Position numbers and translations under genes: made by a program. From positions 18,846 through 82,845 of the forward strand of contig JAEDKN010000001.1 in assembly GCA_016295795.1 (NCBI GenBank): a stretch of DNA of 64,000 nt, in the 5' to 3' direction. Source of the DNA: Bacilli bacterium. GTDB lineage: Bacteria > Bacillota_I > Bacilli_A > RF39 > UBA660. The notes below the pieces were generated by a model. It did no database searches. It was given only the letters and a program-made list of their open reading frames with translations, and had not been told where the DNA came from. Position 1 is the stretch's first letter, and each line of letters opens with the position of its first letter. This document shows positions 24,504 to 33,654 of this stretch, piece by piece.

Positions 24504-25706
24504 TTAATCTTTATCTACTCTAATTACTATTTGGTAAAAATCCTCAAAATCAAATTCTTCTACTTCTATCTTACTTCCAGATTTTTTAATATTTTCTATT
24601 GTATCTTTTATCTTATTAACCGTCAAACTTACATCTTTTTTCTCCTTTGATGGTTGTGAAGACACTATATCATTAATATTAGGGAAGAATTGATTATTAT
24701 TCACATCATCACTATTCTTTTTAGTCTCAACTGGCATAGCAGAAAAATTCTTATATAAATTATTTTCAAAACCAATATTATTTGATTGCTGAGTCTCTTG
24801 TGTAGGTTGTTTTACTGTCTCCTCAAGACTCATTCCAGCCAAAAGACCACTTCCACCAATAATTTCTTCTTTTGGCATATTTGAATTAGAATTCATTGCG
24901 TTATCCAAACTTTGTCCATAGCCATTATCAATTGGCCTTAAAATTTGAGACATATCTGTAATTTGCGAATCATTATTGTTTGATATATTTTCAGGATTGC
25001 TATGAATTTTATCAACTTCTACTTCTAGAGGTTCTATATTGCTAAATGATTGAGGGTTAAAAATAGACTGATTATCATTTTTTATATTATTATCTTCTTT
25101 TCCGTTTTCTACGGTTTCTCTTTTTATTTCTTCATCCAATTCGCGAACAGTCATTCGGCTAGATATTACTTTTCTTAAAAGTTCAACTTGTTTTTGTGGA
25201 TCCTCAACGTTTAAAAGACTTCTTGCGTGGCGCTCAGATATTTGCTCATGCAAAAGGGCATCTTGTACCTCATCTGTCAATGACAGCAATCTTAATTTGT
25301 TTGAAACTGCTGATTGAGACTTTCCCATAGTTTTAGCTAATTCTTCTTGAGTAAGAGCATCTAATTCTAAGATTTTCTGATATGTCCTTGCTTCCTCTAT
25401 TGGTGTTAAATCTTTTCTTTGCAAATTTTCAATTAATGCAACTTTTGAACTTTCTTTATCATCTAAATTTTTAATTATAGCCGGAATCTTTGTTAACCCT
25501 GCCATAGTTGATGCTTTATATCTTCTTTCTCCAGCAATTATTTCATATTTTTCACCAATTTGCCTTACAACAATAGGTTGAATAACTCCATGTTCTTTTA
25601 TTGAAACAGCAAGTTCCTTTAATGCCTGTTCATCAAAATTTTCTCTTGGTTGAAATCTATTCGGTATAATATCATCTAGATATAAATATCTTACCTCATT
25701 TTCCAT
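24504..25706 (-). CDS. noc: Nucleoid occlusion protein Noc (ParB family), with long linker
   Basis: Noc binds NBS sites (ATTTCCCGGGAAAT) and blocks division over the nucleoid. The 400-residue protein has GERRYK (59-64) and ENLQR (93-97) CTP motifs and a helix-turn-helix GKSQSAVSNKLRLL. Specificity positions are Noc-like: Q131, K137, R159 in ISERHAR. It differs from B. subtilis Noc (about 283 residues) in two ways. It starts directly at the ParB domain (IIPNRFQPR at 13-21) and lacks the N-terminal amphipathic membrane helix. About residues 203-350 form an Asn/Ser/Gln-rich linker before the C-terminal dimer domain. The start is firm (GGAGGTTGTAAT before ATG). Five NBS sites occur in this window. 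Confidence 0.93.
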   Translation of the reverse strand: MENEVRYLYLDDIIPNRFQPRENFDEQALKELAVSIKEHGVIQPIVVRQIGEKYEIIAGERRYKASTMAGLTKIPAIIKNLDDKESSKVALIENLQRKDLTPIEEARTYQKILELDALTQEELAKTMGKSQSAVSNKLRLLSLTDEVQDALLHEQISERHARSLLNVEDPQKQVELLRKVISSRMTVRELDEEIKRETVENGKEDNNIKNDNQSIFNPQSFSNIEPLEVEVDKIHSNPENISNNNDSQITDMSQILRPIDNGYGQSLDNAMNSNSNMPKEEIIGGSGLLAGMSLEETVKQPTQETQQSNNIGFENNLYKNFSAMPVETKKNSDDVNNNQFFPNINDIVSSQPSKEKKDVSLTVNKIKDTIENIKKSGSKIEVEEFDFEDFYQIVIRVDKD

Positions 25707-25764
25707 ATTACAACCTCCATTTTATTCTTTATTCTCAATTTATTATACATTATTCTTTTTTTTT

Positions 25765-26466
25765 TTACAATGATTTTTTTATTTTATCCATACTCCTTGG
25801 ATACTTTTTTGGTGTTGAAGAAAACTTTTTAATGTCAATTAGTGTCCTTTCACTATTCTCAATTGGTAATTTGAAATTTTGGATATTATTTATTTTACCG
25901 TTTAATTTTGATATTATTTCCTTTGAACTTTCTAGTTCTTCAATATATGAGGCCTTCATCAATATTAAGTGCCCTCCTACTTTTAATGATTGAAAGGAAA
26001 TTTCTGATAATACTTGTATTTTAGCAACAGCCCTAGAGGTTATTATGTCAAACTTTTCAATATTATTTTTAGAATAATCTTCCATTCTAATATGTATTGC
26101 TTCTATTTCACTCATTTTTAATTCTTGAATTACATGATTTAAAAAAGTTATTCTCTTATTTAAAGAATCTATTAGTGTAACTTCTAAATGTGGGAAAACT
26201 ATTTTTAAAATTATCCCTGGAAAACCCGCACCTGTACCAACATCACACAAAGACATATTCTTATTAAAATCAATTATTTTGCAAAGCGTTAAACTATCAT
26301 AAAAATGTTTTAAATAAACGTCTTCTTTATTAGTTATAGATGTTAAATTAATTTTTTCATTCCAAGAAATTAATAGTTGATAAAATTTTTCTAATTGTTC
26401 TAATTGTTTTTCTGTTAAATTAAGTCCTATTTTTTTTGTTTCTTTTATAAATATATCTAAATTCAT
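25765..26466 (-). CDS. rsmG: 16S rRNA (guanine527-N7)-methyltransferase RsmG
   Basis: 233 residues of the GidB/RsmG family. SAM motif C-D-V-G-T-G-A-G-F-P-G-I near residue 80, preceded by F-Y-D-S-L-T, and later I-T-S-R-A-V-A. It overlaps the mnmG stop by four bases (ATGA type), and noc follows, the same order as in B. subtilis. Confidence 0.96.
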   Translation of the reverse strand: MNLDIFIKETKKIGLNLTEKQLEQLEKFYQLLISWNEKINLTSITNKEDVYLKHFYDSLTLCKIIDFNKNMSLCDVGTGAGFPGIILKIVFPHLEVTLIDSLNKRITFLNHVIQELKMSEIEAIHIRMEDYSKNNIEKFDIITSRAVAKIQVLSEISFQSLKVGGHLILMKASYIEELESSKEIISKLNGKINNIQNFKLPIENSERTLIDIKKFSSTPKKYPRSMDKIKKSL

Positions 26467-28322
26467 ATTCGCTTTTCCTTTTTTAAATACACCATTAAAA
26501 TTGAAATATCTGACGGATTAACTCCACTAATACGAGAGGCTTGAGCAATAGTTGTTGGTTTTATACTGCATAGTTTTTGTCTGGCTTCGCTTGCTAAATT
26601 CTGAATATTTTCATAATTAATATTTTCTGGTATTTTTAATTTTTCTAAATCTAACATTTTTTCAGCCTCGCGATTGGCTTTATTAATATATCCTTCATAT
26701 TTATCTTGAATTTCTACCTGCTCCATTACTTCTTTAGAAAAATCAATGTTTATCCAATGTTTTAAAATTTCGATTGTGATTTCTGGTCTTTTTAATAATT
26801 CATATAAAGTAATACCATCTAATAACCTTGTTGAATTAATCCTTTCTAGATATTTATTATTTTCTTCAGTTGGATTTATTTTATTAGATTTTAGTAAATC
26901 TGTTAATTTTTGAATTTCTCCTTTTTTCTTTAAAAATCTCTGATATTTTTCCTCAGAAATTAAACCAATATCATAGCCATATTCTCTTAATCTTAAATCG
27001 GCATTATCGTGTCGAAGAAGTAACCTGTACTCTGCGCGAGATGTTAACATTCGATATGGTTCCTTTGTCCCCTTAGTAACTAAATCATCAATCAAAACTC
27101 CAATATAAGCTTCATTTCTTTTCAACACGAAAGGTTCCTGTTTATGAATTTTTCGTGATGCATTAATACCTGCTATTAATCCCTGTCCTGCTGCTTCTTC
27201 GTAACCACTTGTTCCATTAATTTGACCTGCAGTAAATAGATTCTCTATTATCTTTGTTTCTAAGGATTGTTTTAATTGTAAAGGATCAAGCGCATCATAT
27301 TCTATTGCATAAGCATATTTTAGTATATTGGCATTTTCAAGCCCTGGAAGTGAATGCACCATCAAATCTTGAATTTTTTCTGGCATGCTAGTAGAAAATC
27401 CTTGAATATAAATATCGTCATAATACAAACTTTCTGGTTCTAAGAACAGTTGATGCCTTTCTTTATCTTTAAATCGTACTACTTTATCTTCAATAGATGG
27501 ACAGTATCTTGGGCCAATTCCTTCTACATAACCACCATACATACTAGATTTTTCTAAATTTTCCATAATTATTTTATGTGTCTCAGGTGTTGTATAAATT
27601 AAATGACATGGTACTTGATCTTCAACCTTATATAGGGGAATATTAGTAAAAGAAAAAGTATGTGGCTCATTATCACCTGGTTCAATATTTGTTTTAGTAT
27701 AATCAATACTATTCTTAGCAATTCTTGGAGGAGTTCCGGTTTTTAATCTTTGAATATTAAAACCATATTCTTTTAATCTTTGGCTTAAAAATTTAGAGGT
27801 TTTTTCGCCATGTGGTCCACTTGTTGTTTTTTTATCTCCTCTTAAAATAACCGCTTTTAAATAAGTTCCTGTAGTTAGAATTACTGCCTGTGCTTCAATT
27901 TTTTCACCATTTTCTAATACTACACCTTTTACTATACTATTTTCTATTATTAAATCTTCTACTAATGATTCTAAAACATTTAAGTTTTCTTGTTTTCTAA
28001 TAGTTTTCAACATAGCTTTTGGATAAGTAATCTTATCCCCTTGTGCACGTAAAGCTCTAACCGCTGGACCTTTTTTTGTATTTAACATTTTTACTTGAAT
28101 ACAACTATGATCGATGTTATTAGCCATTTCGCCTCCTAAGGCATCAATTTCTCTAACTATAATTCCTTTTGCAGGACCCCCAATAGATGGGTTACAAGGC
28201 ATGTCAGCTATATTATTTATATTACCTGTTACTAATAAAGTTTTATTTCCAAGGCGAGCAGATGCCAACGATGCTTCGCATCCAGCGTGTCCTCCACCTA
28301 CTACAATAATATCATATTGCAT
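26463..28322 (-). CDS. mnmG: tRNA uridine 5-carboxymethylaminomethyl modification enzyme MnmG (GidA)
   Basis: FAD enzyme that works with MnmE on the wobble uridine. 619 residues from M-Q-Y-D-I-I-V-V-G-G-G-H-A-G-C-E-A-S; the start at 28322 is preferred because GAGGAAG stands about ten bases before it. FAD motif GGGHAGCE, the catalytic Cys region D-M-P-C-N-P-S-I-G-G, the G-R-Y-C-P-S-I-E loop and E-Y-D-A-L-D-P are all present. Between this gene and mnmE is a perfect 24-base palindrome holding an NBS. Confidence 0.97.
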   Translation of the reverse strand: MQYDIIVVGGGHAGCEASLASARLGNKTLLVTGNINNIADMPCNPSIGGPAKGIIVREIDALGGEMANNIDHSCIQVKMLNTKKGPAVRALRAQGDKITYPKAMLKTIRKQENLNVLESLVEDLIIENSIVKGVVLENGEKIEAQAVILTTGTYLKAVILRGDKKTTSGPHGEKTSKFLSQRLKEYGFNIQRLKTGTPPRIAKNSIDYTKTNIEPGDNEPHTFSFTNIPLYKVEDQVPCHLIYTTPETHKIIMENLEKSSMYGGYVEGIGPRYCPSIEDKVVRFKDKERHQLFLEPESLYYDDIYIQGFSTSMPEKIQDLMVHSLPGLENANILKYAYAIEYDALDPLQLKQSLETKIIENLFTAGQINGTSGYEEAAGQGLIAGINASRKIHKQEPFVLKRNEAYIGVLIDDLVTKGTKEPYRMLTSRAEYRLLLRHDNADLRLREYGYDIGLISEEKYQRFLKKKGEIQKLTDLLKSNKINPTEENNKYLERINSTRLLDGITLYELLKRPEITIEILKHWINIDFSKEVMEQVEIQDKYEGYINKANREAEKMLDLEKLKIPENINYENIQNLASEARQKLCSIKPTTIAQASRISGVNPSDISILMVYLKKEKRI

Positions 28323-28400
28323 TTTTATCACTTCCTCTTTTTTCTGGAATTATTATACAATAATTTTTATGTTTTACGAGTTTTTTTTTAATATATTAAA

Positions 28401-28424
28401 AAATTATTTCCCGGGAAATAATTT
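28401..28424. promoter_or_regulatory. Noc-binding site (NBS) in mnmE-mnmG gap, terminator-like
   Basis: Perfect 24-base palindrome AAATTATTTCCC/GGGAAATAATTT holding the 14-base Noc site ATTTCCCGGGAAAT (28406-28419). On the minus strand it is followed by TTTTTTAA, so the transcript of mnmE can fold into a terminator-like hairpin before mnmG. Confidence 0.85.
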
Positions 28425-28480
28425 TTGAAATTAAATTATATTTTATGAAGCATAACTACACTTATCTGAATTAATTTTTT

Positions 28481-29836
28481 TTACTTTCCTAGGCAAAACT
28501 GACTAAATAATTGATCTATTAATTCTTCGTCATATGTCTCTCCTATTATTTCTCCTAGTTTTTCCCAAGCACGTTTAATATCTATTTCTATCATATCTAC
28601 TGGCACTTGATTTTCTATTCCTATTTCTACCTCTTCTAAAATATAATTTGCCTCTTTTGCAAGCGAAATTTGTCTTACATTGCTGAGATACATATAATCT
28701 TCATGTTCTAATTCATTTAAATTGAACAATTCTGTTATTTTTTCTTTTAAGGAATCAATTCCTCCTAAATCTACTGTATTTGTATATATAATATTTTTAT
28801 ATTGAATTTTTTCAATATTAATTTTTCTTTCTAAGTCATTTTTATTAATTACAACAATTGTCTTTTTCTCTTTACAAGCTTCTAATATTTTTTCGTCTTC
28901 TTCTGAAAGTTCTTCGTTATTATTTAATACTAAAATTACTAAATCAGCTTCTAATATCAATTTTAAACTTTTTTCTACTCCTAGTTTTTCAACAACATCT
29001 TCTGTTTCACGAATTCCCGCAGTGTCTATAATATTTAACGCTACGCCATTAATTGTAATACTTCCTTCTACAGTGTCTCTAGTCGTTCCCTCAATATCTG
29101 TAACTATAGCTTTCTCTTCATCTAATAATCTATTTAAAATACTGCTTTTTCCAACATTTGGTTTACCAATTATAATAGTCTTAATACCAGTAGTCAAAAT
29201 TTTTCCGTTTTCCGATTCATTAATAATTTTTGATAATTTTCTTTTAATTTCTATTATTTTAGGTTTAATTATATCATTCGTCATAACAATTGCATCATCA
29301 TATTCGGGATAGTCGATATTTACTTCAATCGACGCTAGAAGTTCTAATATTTCTTGTCGAAGGTCTCTAATAATATTACCAACATAACCATTTAATCCAT
29401 TGATAGCTACTTTTCTTTTAGATTCACTTTTTGAACTAATCAAATCCATTACTGATTCTGCTTGCGTTAAATCAATTCTACCATTCAAAAATGCACGCTT
29501 AGTAAATTCTCCGGGTTCTGCCAATCTTGCTCCATTATTTAGTACTATTTCTAATACTTTATTTGTAGTAGAAATGCCTCCATGACAATTTATCTCAACA
29601 ATATCTTCTGTTGTAAAAGTTTTTGGAGATTTCATAACTGTTACTAAAACTTCATCTATTATCTCATTTTTTTCTTTAATATTACCATAATGTATTGTAT
29701 GAGAATCTACTTTTTCCAAATCTTTTCCCTCAAAGATCTTATTTACAATCTTAATTGAGTCTTTTCCACTTACTCTAATAATAGAAATAGCACCTACACC
29801 TATAGTAGTTGAAATTGCAGCAATTGTATCAGTCAT
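28481..29836 (-). CDS. mnmE: tRNA modification GTPase MnmE (TrmE)
   Basis: 451 residues: N-terminal folate-binding domain (D-T-I-A-A-I-S-T-T start), helical domain, and inserted G domain with G-K-P-N-V-G-K-S-S (about 223-231), D-I-E-G-T-T-R-D-T, D-T-A-G-I-R and N-K-N-D. The C-terminal C-L-G-K motif with the essential Cys is intact. Acts with MnmG; order jag-mnmE-mnmG is standard. Confidence 0.97.
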   Translation of the reverse strand: MTDTIAAISTTIGVGAISIIRVSGKDSIKIVNKIFEGKDLEKVDSHTIHYGNIKEKNEIIDEVLVTVMKSPKTFTTEDIVEINCHGGISTTNKVLEIVLNNGARLAEPGEFTKRAFLNGRIDLTQAESVMDLISSKSESKRKVAINGLNGYVGNIIRDLRQEILELLASIEVNIDYPEYDDAIVMTNDIIKPKIIEIKRKLSKIINESENGKILTTGIKTIIIGKPNVGKSSILNRLLDEEKAIVTDIEGTTRDTVEGSITINGVALNIIDTAGIRETEDVVEKLGVEKSLKLILEADLVILVLNNNEELSEEDEKILEACKEKKTIVVINKNDLERKINIEKIQYKNIIYTNTVDLGGIDSLKEKITELFNLNELEHEDYMYLSNVRQISLAKEANYILEEVEIGIENQVPVDMIEIDIKRAWEKLGEIIGETYDEELIDQLFSQFCLGK

Positions 29837-29874
29837 AAAATAAACCTCCTTTTCATATTATATTAACATTTTTT

Positions 29875-29903
29875 TATATAAAAAGAAAGCTTATTTGCTT
29901 TCT
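29875..29903 (-). terminator. Terminator at the end of jag
   Basis: Minus strand GAAAGC, six-base loop, GCTTTC and five T; the jag stop codon is in the loop. Confidence 0.8.
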
Positions 29904-30505
29904 ATGTATTTTACTATCACCGCTCTGTTAGGTTCCTCGCCTACACTCTCAGTTTTTATGTTATTGTAATCAGATAAAATAGTATGTACTACTCTTCTTT
30001 CATAAGAATTCATTGAGTCCAATTTTACATCTGTTTTAGTTTTTACAACATCTTTTGCTATATTTTTAGCTAATCTTTCAATTTTATTTTTATGTTTTAA
30101 TTTATATTCACTTACATCTAGAACAAATGGAAAATAAAATCCTAATTCATTATATAAGTATTGTTTTAAAATATTATTTAAAGCTTCAATTGTTCGTCCT
30201 TGTTTACCAATTAAAATATTATTATTATCACTAAAAATAGTAACAGTTGTTATTCCTTCTCGTTCTTTAATTTCAAACTTTGTTTTTATTCCCATCAAAT
30301 TTATTATTTTTTCTAATTTGTTTTTTATTTCTGAAATAATTTCTTCTTTTGTTATAACCTCAATTTCAACTTTTTTAGATTTAAATATTCCACTTTTTAT
30401 TTCTATTTCGTTAAAGAAAAATTCACTTTCTTTACACTTTAAAGTCTCTGCTGCTAACATTTTTGCTTCTTCTAAATTTTTTCCTATAAAACTATTTTTT
30501 TTCAT
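29891..30505 (-). CDS. jag: RNA-binding protein Jag/KhpB (SpoIIIJ-associated)
   Basis: 204 residues: Jag-N domain (1-50, G-K-N-L-E-E-A-K), a KH domain with the I-L-I-G-K-Q-G-R-T loop (about 98-106) and a C-terminal R3H domain ending E-P-N-R-A-V-I-V-K-Y-I. It overlaps yidC by 14 bases, so translation is coupled. Confidence 0.95.
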   Translation of the reverse strand: MKKNSFIGKNLEEAKMLAAETLKCKESEFFFNEIEIKSGIFKSKKVEIEVITKEEIISEIKNKLEKIINLMGIKTKFEIKEREGITTVTIFSDNNNILIGKQGRTIEALNNILKQYLYNELGFYFPFVLDVSEYKLKHKNKIERLAKNIAKDVVKTKTDVKLDSMNSYERRVVHTILSDYNNIKTESVGEEPNRAVIVKYIESK

Positions 30506-31415
30506 TACTGTTTCCTCTTTTCACTAGTAAATTTTGGAATATTGTAAATAAATTTGTAGTTATCCAATATATATTTAACGCAGATGTCATGAACACTGAC
30601 ATTATTATTATCATAATAACCATAACTCGGTTCATTGTCTTTGCTTGATTGTTATCACCCATTGCAGTAGCATTAAGTTTAAATGAAAAATATGTAGTAA
30701 TACCAACGACACCGATTAATAAAATATATAATAATTTCCCGCTTTGTATTGCAGTAAGAGGTGTCGTTCCTAATTGAAAAGTTAAGAATGTTTCTTCAAA
30801 AATTGCAGGTACCCTGTTTATTGCTTCTAAAAATCCAATAAATAGTGGCAATTGCAAAAATGAGAACAAACAACCTGATACAGGATTAATATTATATTTT
30901 TTATAAATTAACATCATTTCTTGATTTTTTTTCATAAGAGAATCTTGATCTGTTTTATCAAGATATTTTTTTTCAAGCTTATCTAAGTCTGGCTTAGCTT
31001 TTTTTAATAATTCAGATTGTAGTGCTGTTTTTCTTGTAATTGGAAATGCTACTAATCTTATTAACAAACTTACTATTATTAAACCTAATCCATAATTTTT
31101 TACTAAATCACCTATTGTCAAAATTAACCAAGCTAATGGTTTTACGAATATGGAGGTCCACAATCCTTCATAACCACCAGAGGCAATTTTAAACTCCTCA
31201 CATTCCGGCAACTTTTCTAAATCTATTTTATTTTCTTCATATATTTTTATTGTATCCTCATCTTTAGGTCGACATAAAATATTTTCAGTTAAACTCTGTC
31301 CTGTTGTAGGATTTTTAACTACCTTGTCATCTTTAGTTAATGATTTAGTGCAGCCCGTTAATAATATTAATATTAATAATACTATTGTTATCTTTCTCTT
31401 TAATGTGTTTTTCAT
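30492..31415 (-). CDS. yidC: Membrane protein insertase YidC (lipoprotein form)
   Basis: 307 residues. Signal peptide with lipobox L-L-T-G-C (Cys at about residue 22), then five membrane segments of the YidC/Oxa1 core; the hydrophilic-groove Arg is in S-L-L-I-R-L-V-A-F-P-I-T-R and a cytoplasmic coiled hairpin K-P-D-L-D-K-L-E-K-K-Y follows. B. subtilis SpoIIIJ has the same form and is also needed for SigG activation in sporulation. Order rnpA-yidC-jag is as usual. Confidence 0.96.
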   Translation of the reverse strand: MKNTLKRKITIVLLILILLTGCTKSLTKDDKVVKNPTTGQSLTENILCRPKDEDTIKIYEENKIDLEKLPECEEFKIASGGYEGLWTSIFVKPLAWLILTIGDLVKNYGLGLIIVSLLIRLVAFPITRKTALQSELLKKAKPDLDKLEKKYLDKTDQDSLMKKNQEMMLIYKKYNINPVSGCLFSFLQLPLFIGFLEAINRVPAIFEETFLTFQLGTTPLTAIQSGKLLYILLIGVVGITTYFSFKLNATAMGDNNQAKTMNRVMVIMIIIMSVFMTSALNIYWITTNLFTIFQNLLVKRGNSNEKK

Positions 31416-31754
31416 TTATTTCTCCTTTTGGTTTATTTTCTTTATTAGAAATATAAAATTTTGTTCTAAATTGCTAAAATCAATTTCTAAACAAGCTTTC
31501 CTTAATATTATAATATAATCTAAATTTTTTTTGTAGTATTTTTTATTGTTGTCAATAATATTTCTTATTCTTCTTTTATATTTATTTCGATAAACCGCAT
31601 TACCTATTTTTTTTCCAACAGATATTCCAAAACGATATTTATCAAGATTATTTTTTTTATAATATATAATAAAATATTTATTTTTAATTTTCTCTCCTGT
31701 ATTCAATATACTATTAAATTCATAATTTTTTTTAACTATATTGTTTTTTTTCAT
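31416..31754 (-). CDS. rnpA: Ribonuclease P protein component
   Basis: 112 residues, Lys/Asn-rich. The RNase P signature N-A-V-Y-R-N-K-Y-K-R-R-I-R-N-I-I is seen at about 52-67, with R-F-G-I-S-V-G-K-K-I-G before it and D-Y-I-I-I-L-R-K after. It is directly followed by yidC. A hairpin with a T-run lies between rpmH and rnpA, so part of the mRNA may come from a TATAAT promoter at 31785-31790. Confidence 0.95.
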   Translation of the reverse strand: MKKNNIVKKNYEFNSILNTGEKIKNKYFIIYYKKNNLDKYRFGISVGKKIGNAVYRNKYKRRIRNIIDNNKKYYKKNLDYIIILRKACLEIDFSNLEQNFIFLIKKINQKEK

Positions 31755-31792
31755 AGGGTTACTCCTTTTTCAATATACAAATATATTATATC

Positions 31793-31818
31793 AAAAAAAA
31801 AGCCACATTTACAGTGGA
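31793..31818 (-). terminator. Hairpin between rpmH and rnpA
   Basis: Minus strand CCAC, seven-base loop, GTGG, then nine T after one C. The stem is short, so it may only partly stop transcription and keep rnpA mRNA below rpmH mRNA. Confidence 0.6.
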
Positions 31819-31821
31819 ATA

Positions 31822-31941
31822 TTAAACTAATTTTTTTCGTCCTTTTTTTCTACGATTATTAATTACTTTACCTTTTATTCTCGAAAAAAATCCATGTTTC
31901 TTTGCTTTTTTTCTATTATTTGGTTGATACGTTCTTTTCAT
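31822..31941 (-). CDS. rpmH: 50S ribosomal protein L34, short form
   Basis: 39 residues beginning [12 protein letters not shown] and ending [12 protein letters not shown], which is L34. Most L34 proteins have 44 residues. The loss is about three residues after H-G-F ([11 protein letters not shown], where H-G-F-R-x-R-M-x-T-x-x-G-R-x-V is usual) and about two at the C-terminus. AGGTGTAGAA precedes the ATG. A near-consensus promoter lies 30-60 bases upstream. Confidence 0.95.
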   Translation of the reverse strand: MKRTYQPNNRKKAKKHGFFSRIKGKVINNRRKKGRKKLV

Positions 31942-31970
31942 TTCTACACCTCCAAACTAAAGTCTCTCCT

Positions 31971-32000
31971 ATTATAATAGTCTTATATACTCTTTGTCAA
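31971..32000 (-). promoter_or_regulatory. Strong rpmH promoter
   Basis: Minus strand TTGACA (-35), 18-base spacer, TATAAT (-10): both boxes match the SigA consensus exactly. Confidence 0.85.
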
Positions 32001-32254
32001 TCAATTTTTTAATTTTATTTATTCCACAAAATTAACAACGCTGTTGAAATTTTTTTCAATAGTTGTTTATTTAAATTTGTGGAAAATGTGGAAAATTGAT
32101 TATTTTTCTTGTTAATTAGGGTTTTTATTGTGAATAATTCTGTGACTTTGTTGTTAATAAAATTTTATTTTACATTTATTCTTTATTTTTTCAACAACTT
32201 AAGTTACAATATCAATAGATTTACAATTCTTTTATCCAGGGGGCGGTGATAAAA
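32001..32254. other. Replication origin region (oriC) upstream of dnaA
   Basis: Gene direction switches here (left arm minus, right arm plus), and dnaA follows. Two identical DnaA boxes TGTGGAAAA lie head to tail with no gap (32078-32086 and 32087-32095), and TGTGAATAA (the standard TTATTCACA box) is at 32129-32137. A weaker TATTCCACA is at 32020-32028. The stretch from about 32140 to 32235 is almost pure A/T and is the likely unwinding element. Another TTTTCCACA lies between dnaA and dnaN (33655-33663). No gene is visible here. Confidence 0.88.
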
Positions 32255-33625
32255 ATGGATGAGAAAAAAATTTGGAGTACTGTTCTTTCTAAAATCAAAG
32301 AAGAAATTAATTCTTTATCTTTTCAAACGTGGTTTGAGGAAACAGAATTATACAGATTAGATAAAAATGTAGCGAAAATTATTGTCCCTTATGCAATACA
32401 TAAAAACCATATTATGAATAATTACCACGATATAATCGTAGAAAATCTATATGAGTTAACCAAAGTTACATATGAACTAGAATTATTATTAAAAGAAGAT
32501 ATTAAAGAAGATAAAATTGAGAATATTAAAGAAATAAATAATTTTAATACCGAAACCGTCAGCATAGAAAATAATTTTATTGATTCAAATTTAAATTCAA
32601 AATATACATTTGAAAATTTTATAGTAGGGAATAGTAACAAATTTGCACATGCTGCTGCATTAGCTGTTGCTGAAAACCCTGGTAAGATGTATAATCCACT
32701 ATTTATTTATGGAAATAGCGGACTAGGTAAAACACATTTAATGCATGCTATTGGCAATTATATAGTAAAAAATAGTAACAAAAAAGTGTTATATGTTACC
32801 AGCGAACAATTTGTTTCAGATTTTATAGGAATTAATAAAAAGGATGAAAGTGGAACAAATTTCAGCTATGTGGACTTTTTTAAACAGAAATACAGAAATA
32901 TTGATGTTCTCATTATAGACGATATACAATATTTAGGTGGTGCAACCGAAACACAAAAGGAGTTTTTTCATACTTTTAATACTTTATATGGAGATAATAA
33001 GCAAATTATAATTTCTTCAGATAGATCTCCAGATGATTTAAAAATTTTAGAGGATCGTTTAAGAACTAGATTCTGTTGGGGATTACCCGTTGATATATAT
33101 CCTCCAGATTTTGAACTTAGAGTTGCAATATTAAAAAAACGCATTCTTGGTGAAGCCATAAACAAGGAAATACCAGAACAAGTAATAGAATATATGGCTT
33201 CAAATTTAGGTAGTGATATTAGACAACTCGAAGGTGCAGTTACTAGATTGGTAGCTTATTCAACAATTATGGGATCTGAAATTGATTTAAATCTTGCGAT
33301 GGAAGCATTAAAAGATTATATAAATAAAGGTATAAGTGAAAAAAATAACGTAAACAAAATTCAAAAAGTTGTGGCAGAATATTTTCAAATTTCTGTCGAA
33401 GATTTGAAATCAAAAAAAAGAAATTCTAATATTTCATTTCCACGACAAATTGCAATGTACCTGTGCAGAAAATTTACTGATGAATCTTTTCCTAAAATAG
33501 GTATAGAATTTGGAGGAAAAGATCATTCAACTGTTATGCATTCATGTGAAAAAATTGAAAAGGAAATTAGAATTAACAAAGATTTAGCAGATACAATAGA
33601 CAAATTACAAAAAGAAATTCACTAA
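32255..33625 (+). CDS. dnaA: Chromosomal replication initiator DnaA
   Basis: 456 residues. Domain I (1-80, M-D-E-K-K-I-W then L-S-F-Q-T-W-F), a short Asn-rich domain II (about 81-115), AAA+ domain III with Walker A G-N-S-G-L-G-K-T (153-160) and I-D-D-I-Q, and domain IV with the DNA-binding signature G-G-K-D-H-S-T-V-M-H-S. The ATG at 32255 is chosen because AGGGGG lies 11 bases upstream; a GTG nine bases earlier overlaps the ribosome site. Confidence 0.98.
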   Translation: MDEKKIWSTVLSKIKEEINSLSFQTWFEETELYRLDKNVAKIIVPYAIHKNHIMNNYHDIIVENLYELTKVTYELELLLKEDIKEDKIENIKEINNFNTETVSIENNFIDSNLNSKYTFENFIVGNSNKFAHAAALAVAENPGKMYNPLFIYGNSGLGKTHLMHAIGNYIVKNSNKKVLYVTSEQFVSDFIGINKKDESGTNFSYVDFFKQKYRNIDVLIIDDIQYLGGATETQKEFFHTFNTLYGDNKQIIISSDRSPDDLKILEDRLRTRFCWGLPVDIYPPDFELRVAILKKRILGEAINKEIPEQVIEYMASNLGSDIRQLEGAVTRLVAYSTIMGSEIDLNLAMEALKDYINKGISEKNNVNKIQKVVAEYFQISVEDLKSKKRNSNISFPRQIAMYLCRKFTDESFPKIGIEFGGKDHSTVMHSCEKIEKEIRINKDLADTIDKLQKEIH

Positions 33626-33654
33626 ATTGTTGAAAAAAAATATATATTAACATT

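Noticed and set aside
32246..32254. GTG start for dnaA at 32246
   Set aside because: The GTG is inside the ribosome site; the ATG at 32255 has proper spacing and the usual DnaA N-terminus.
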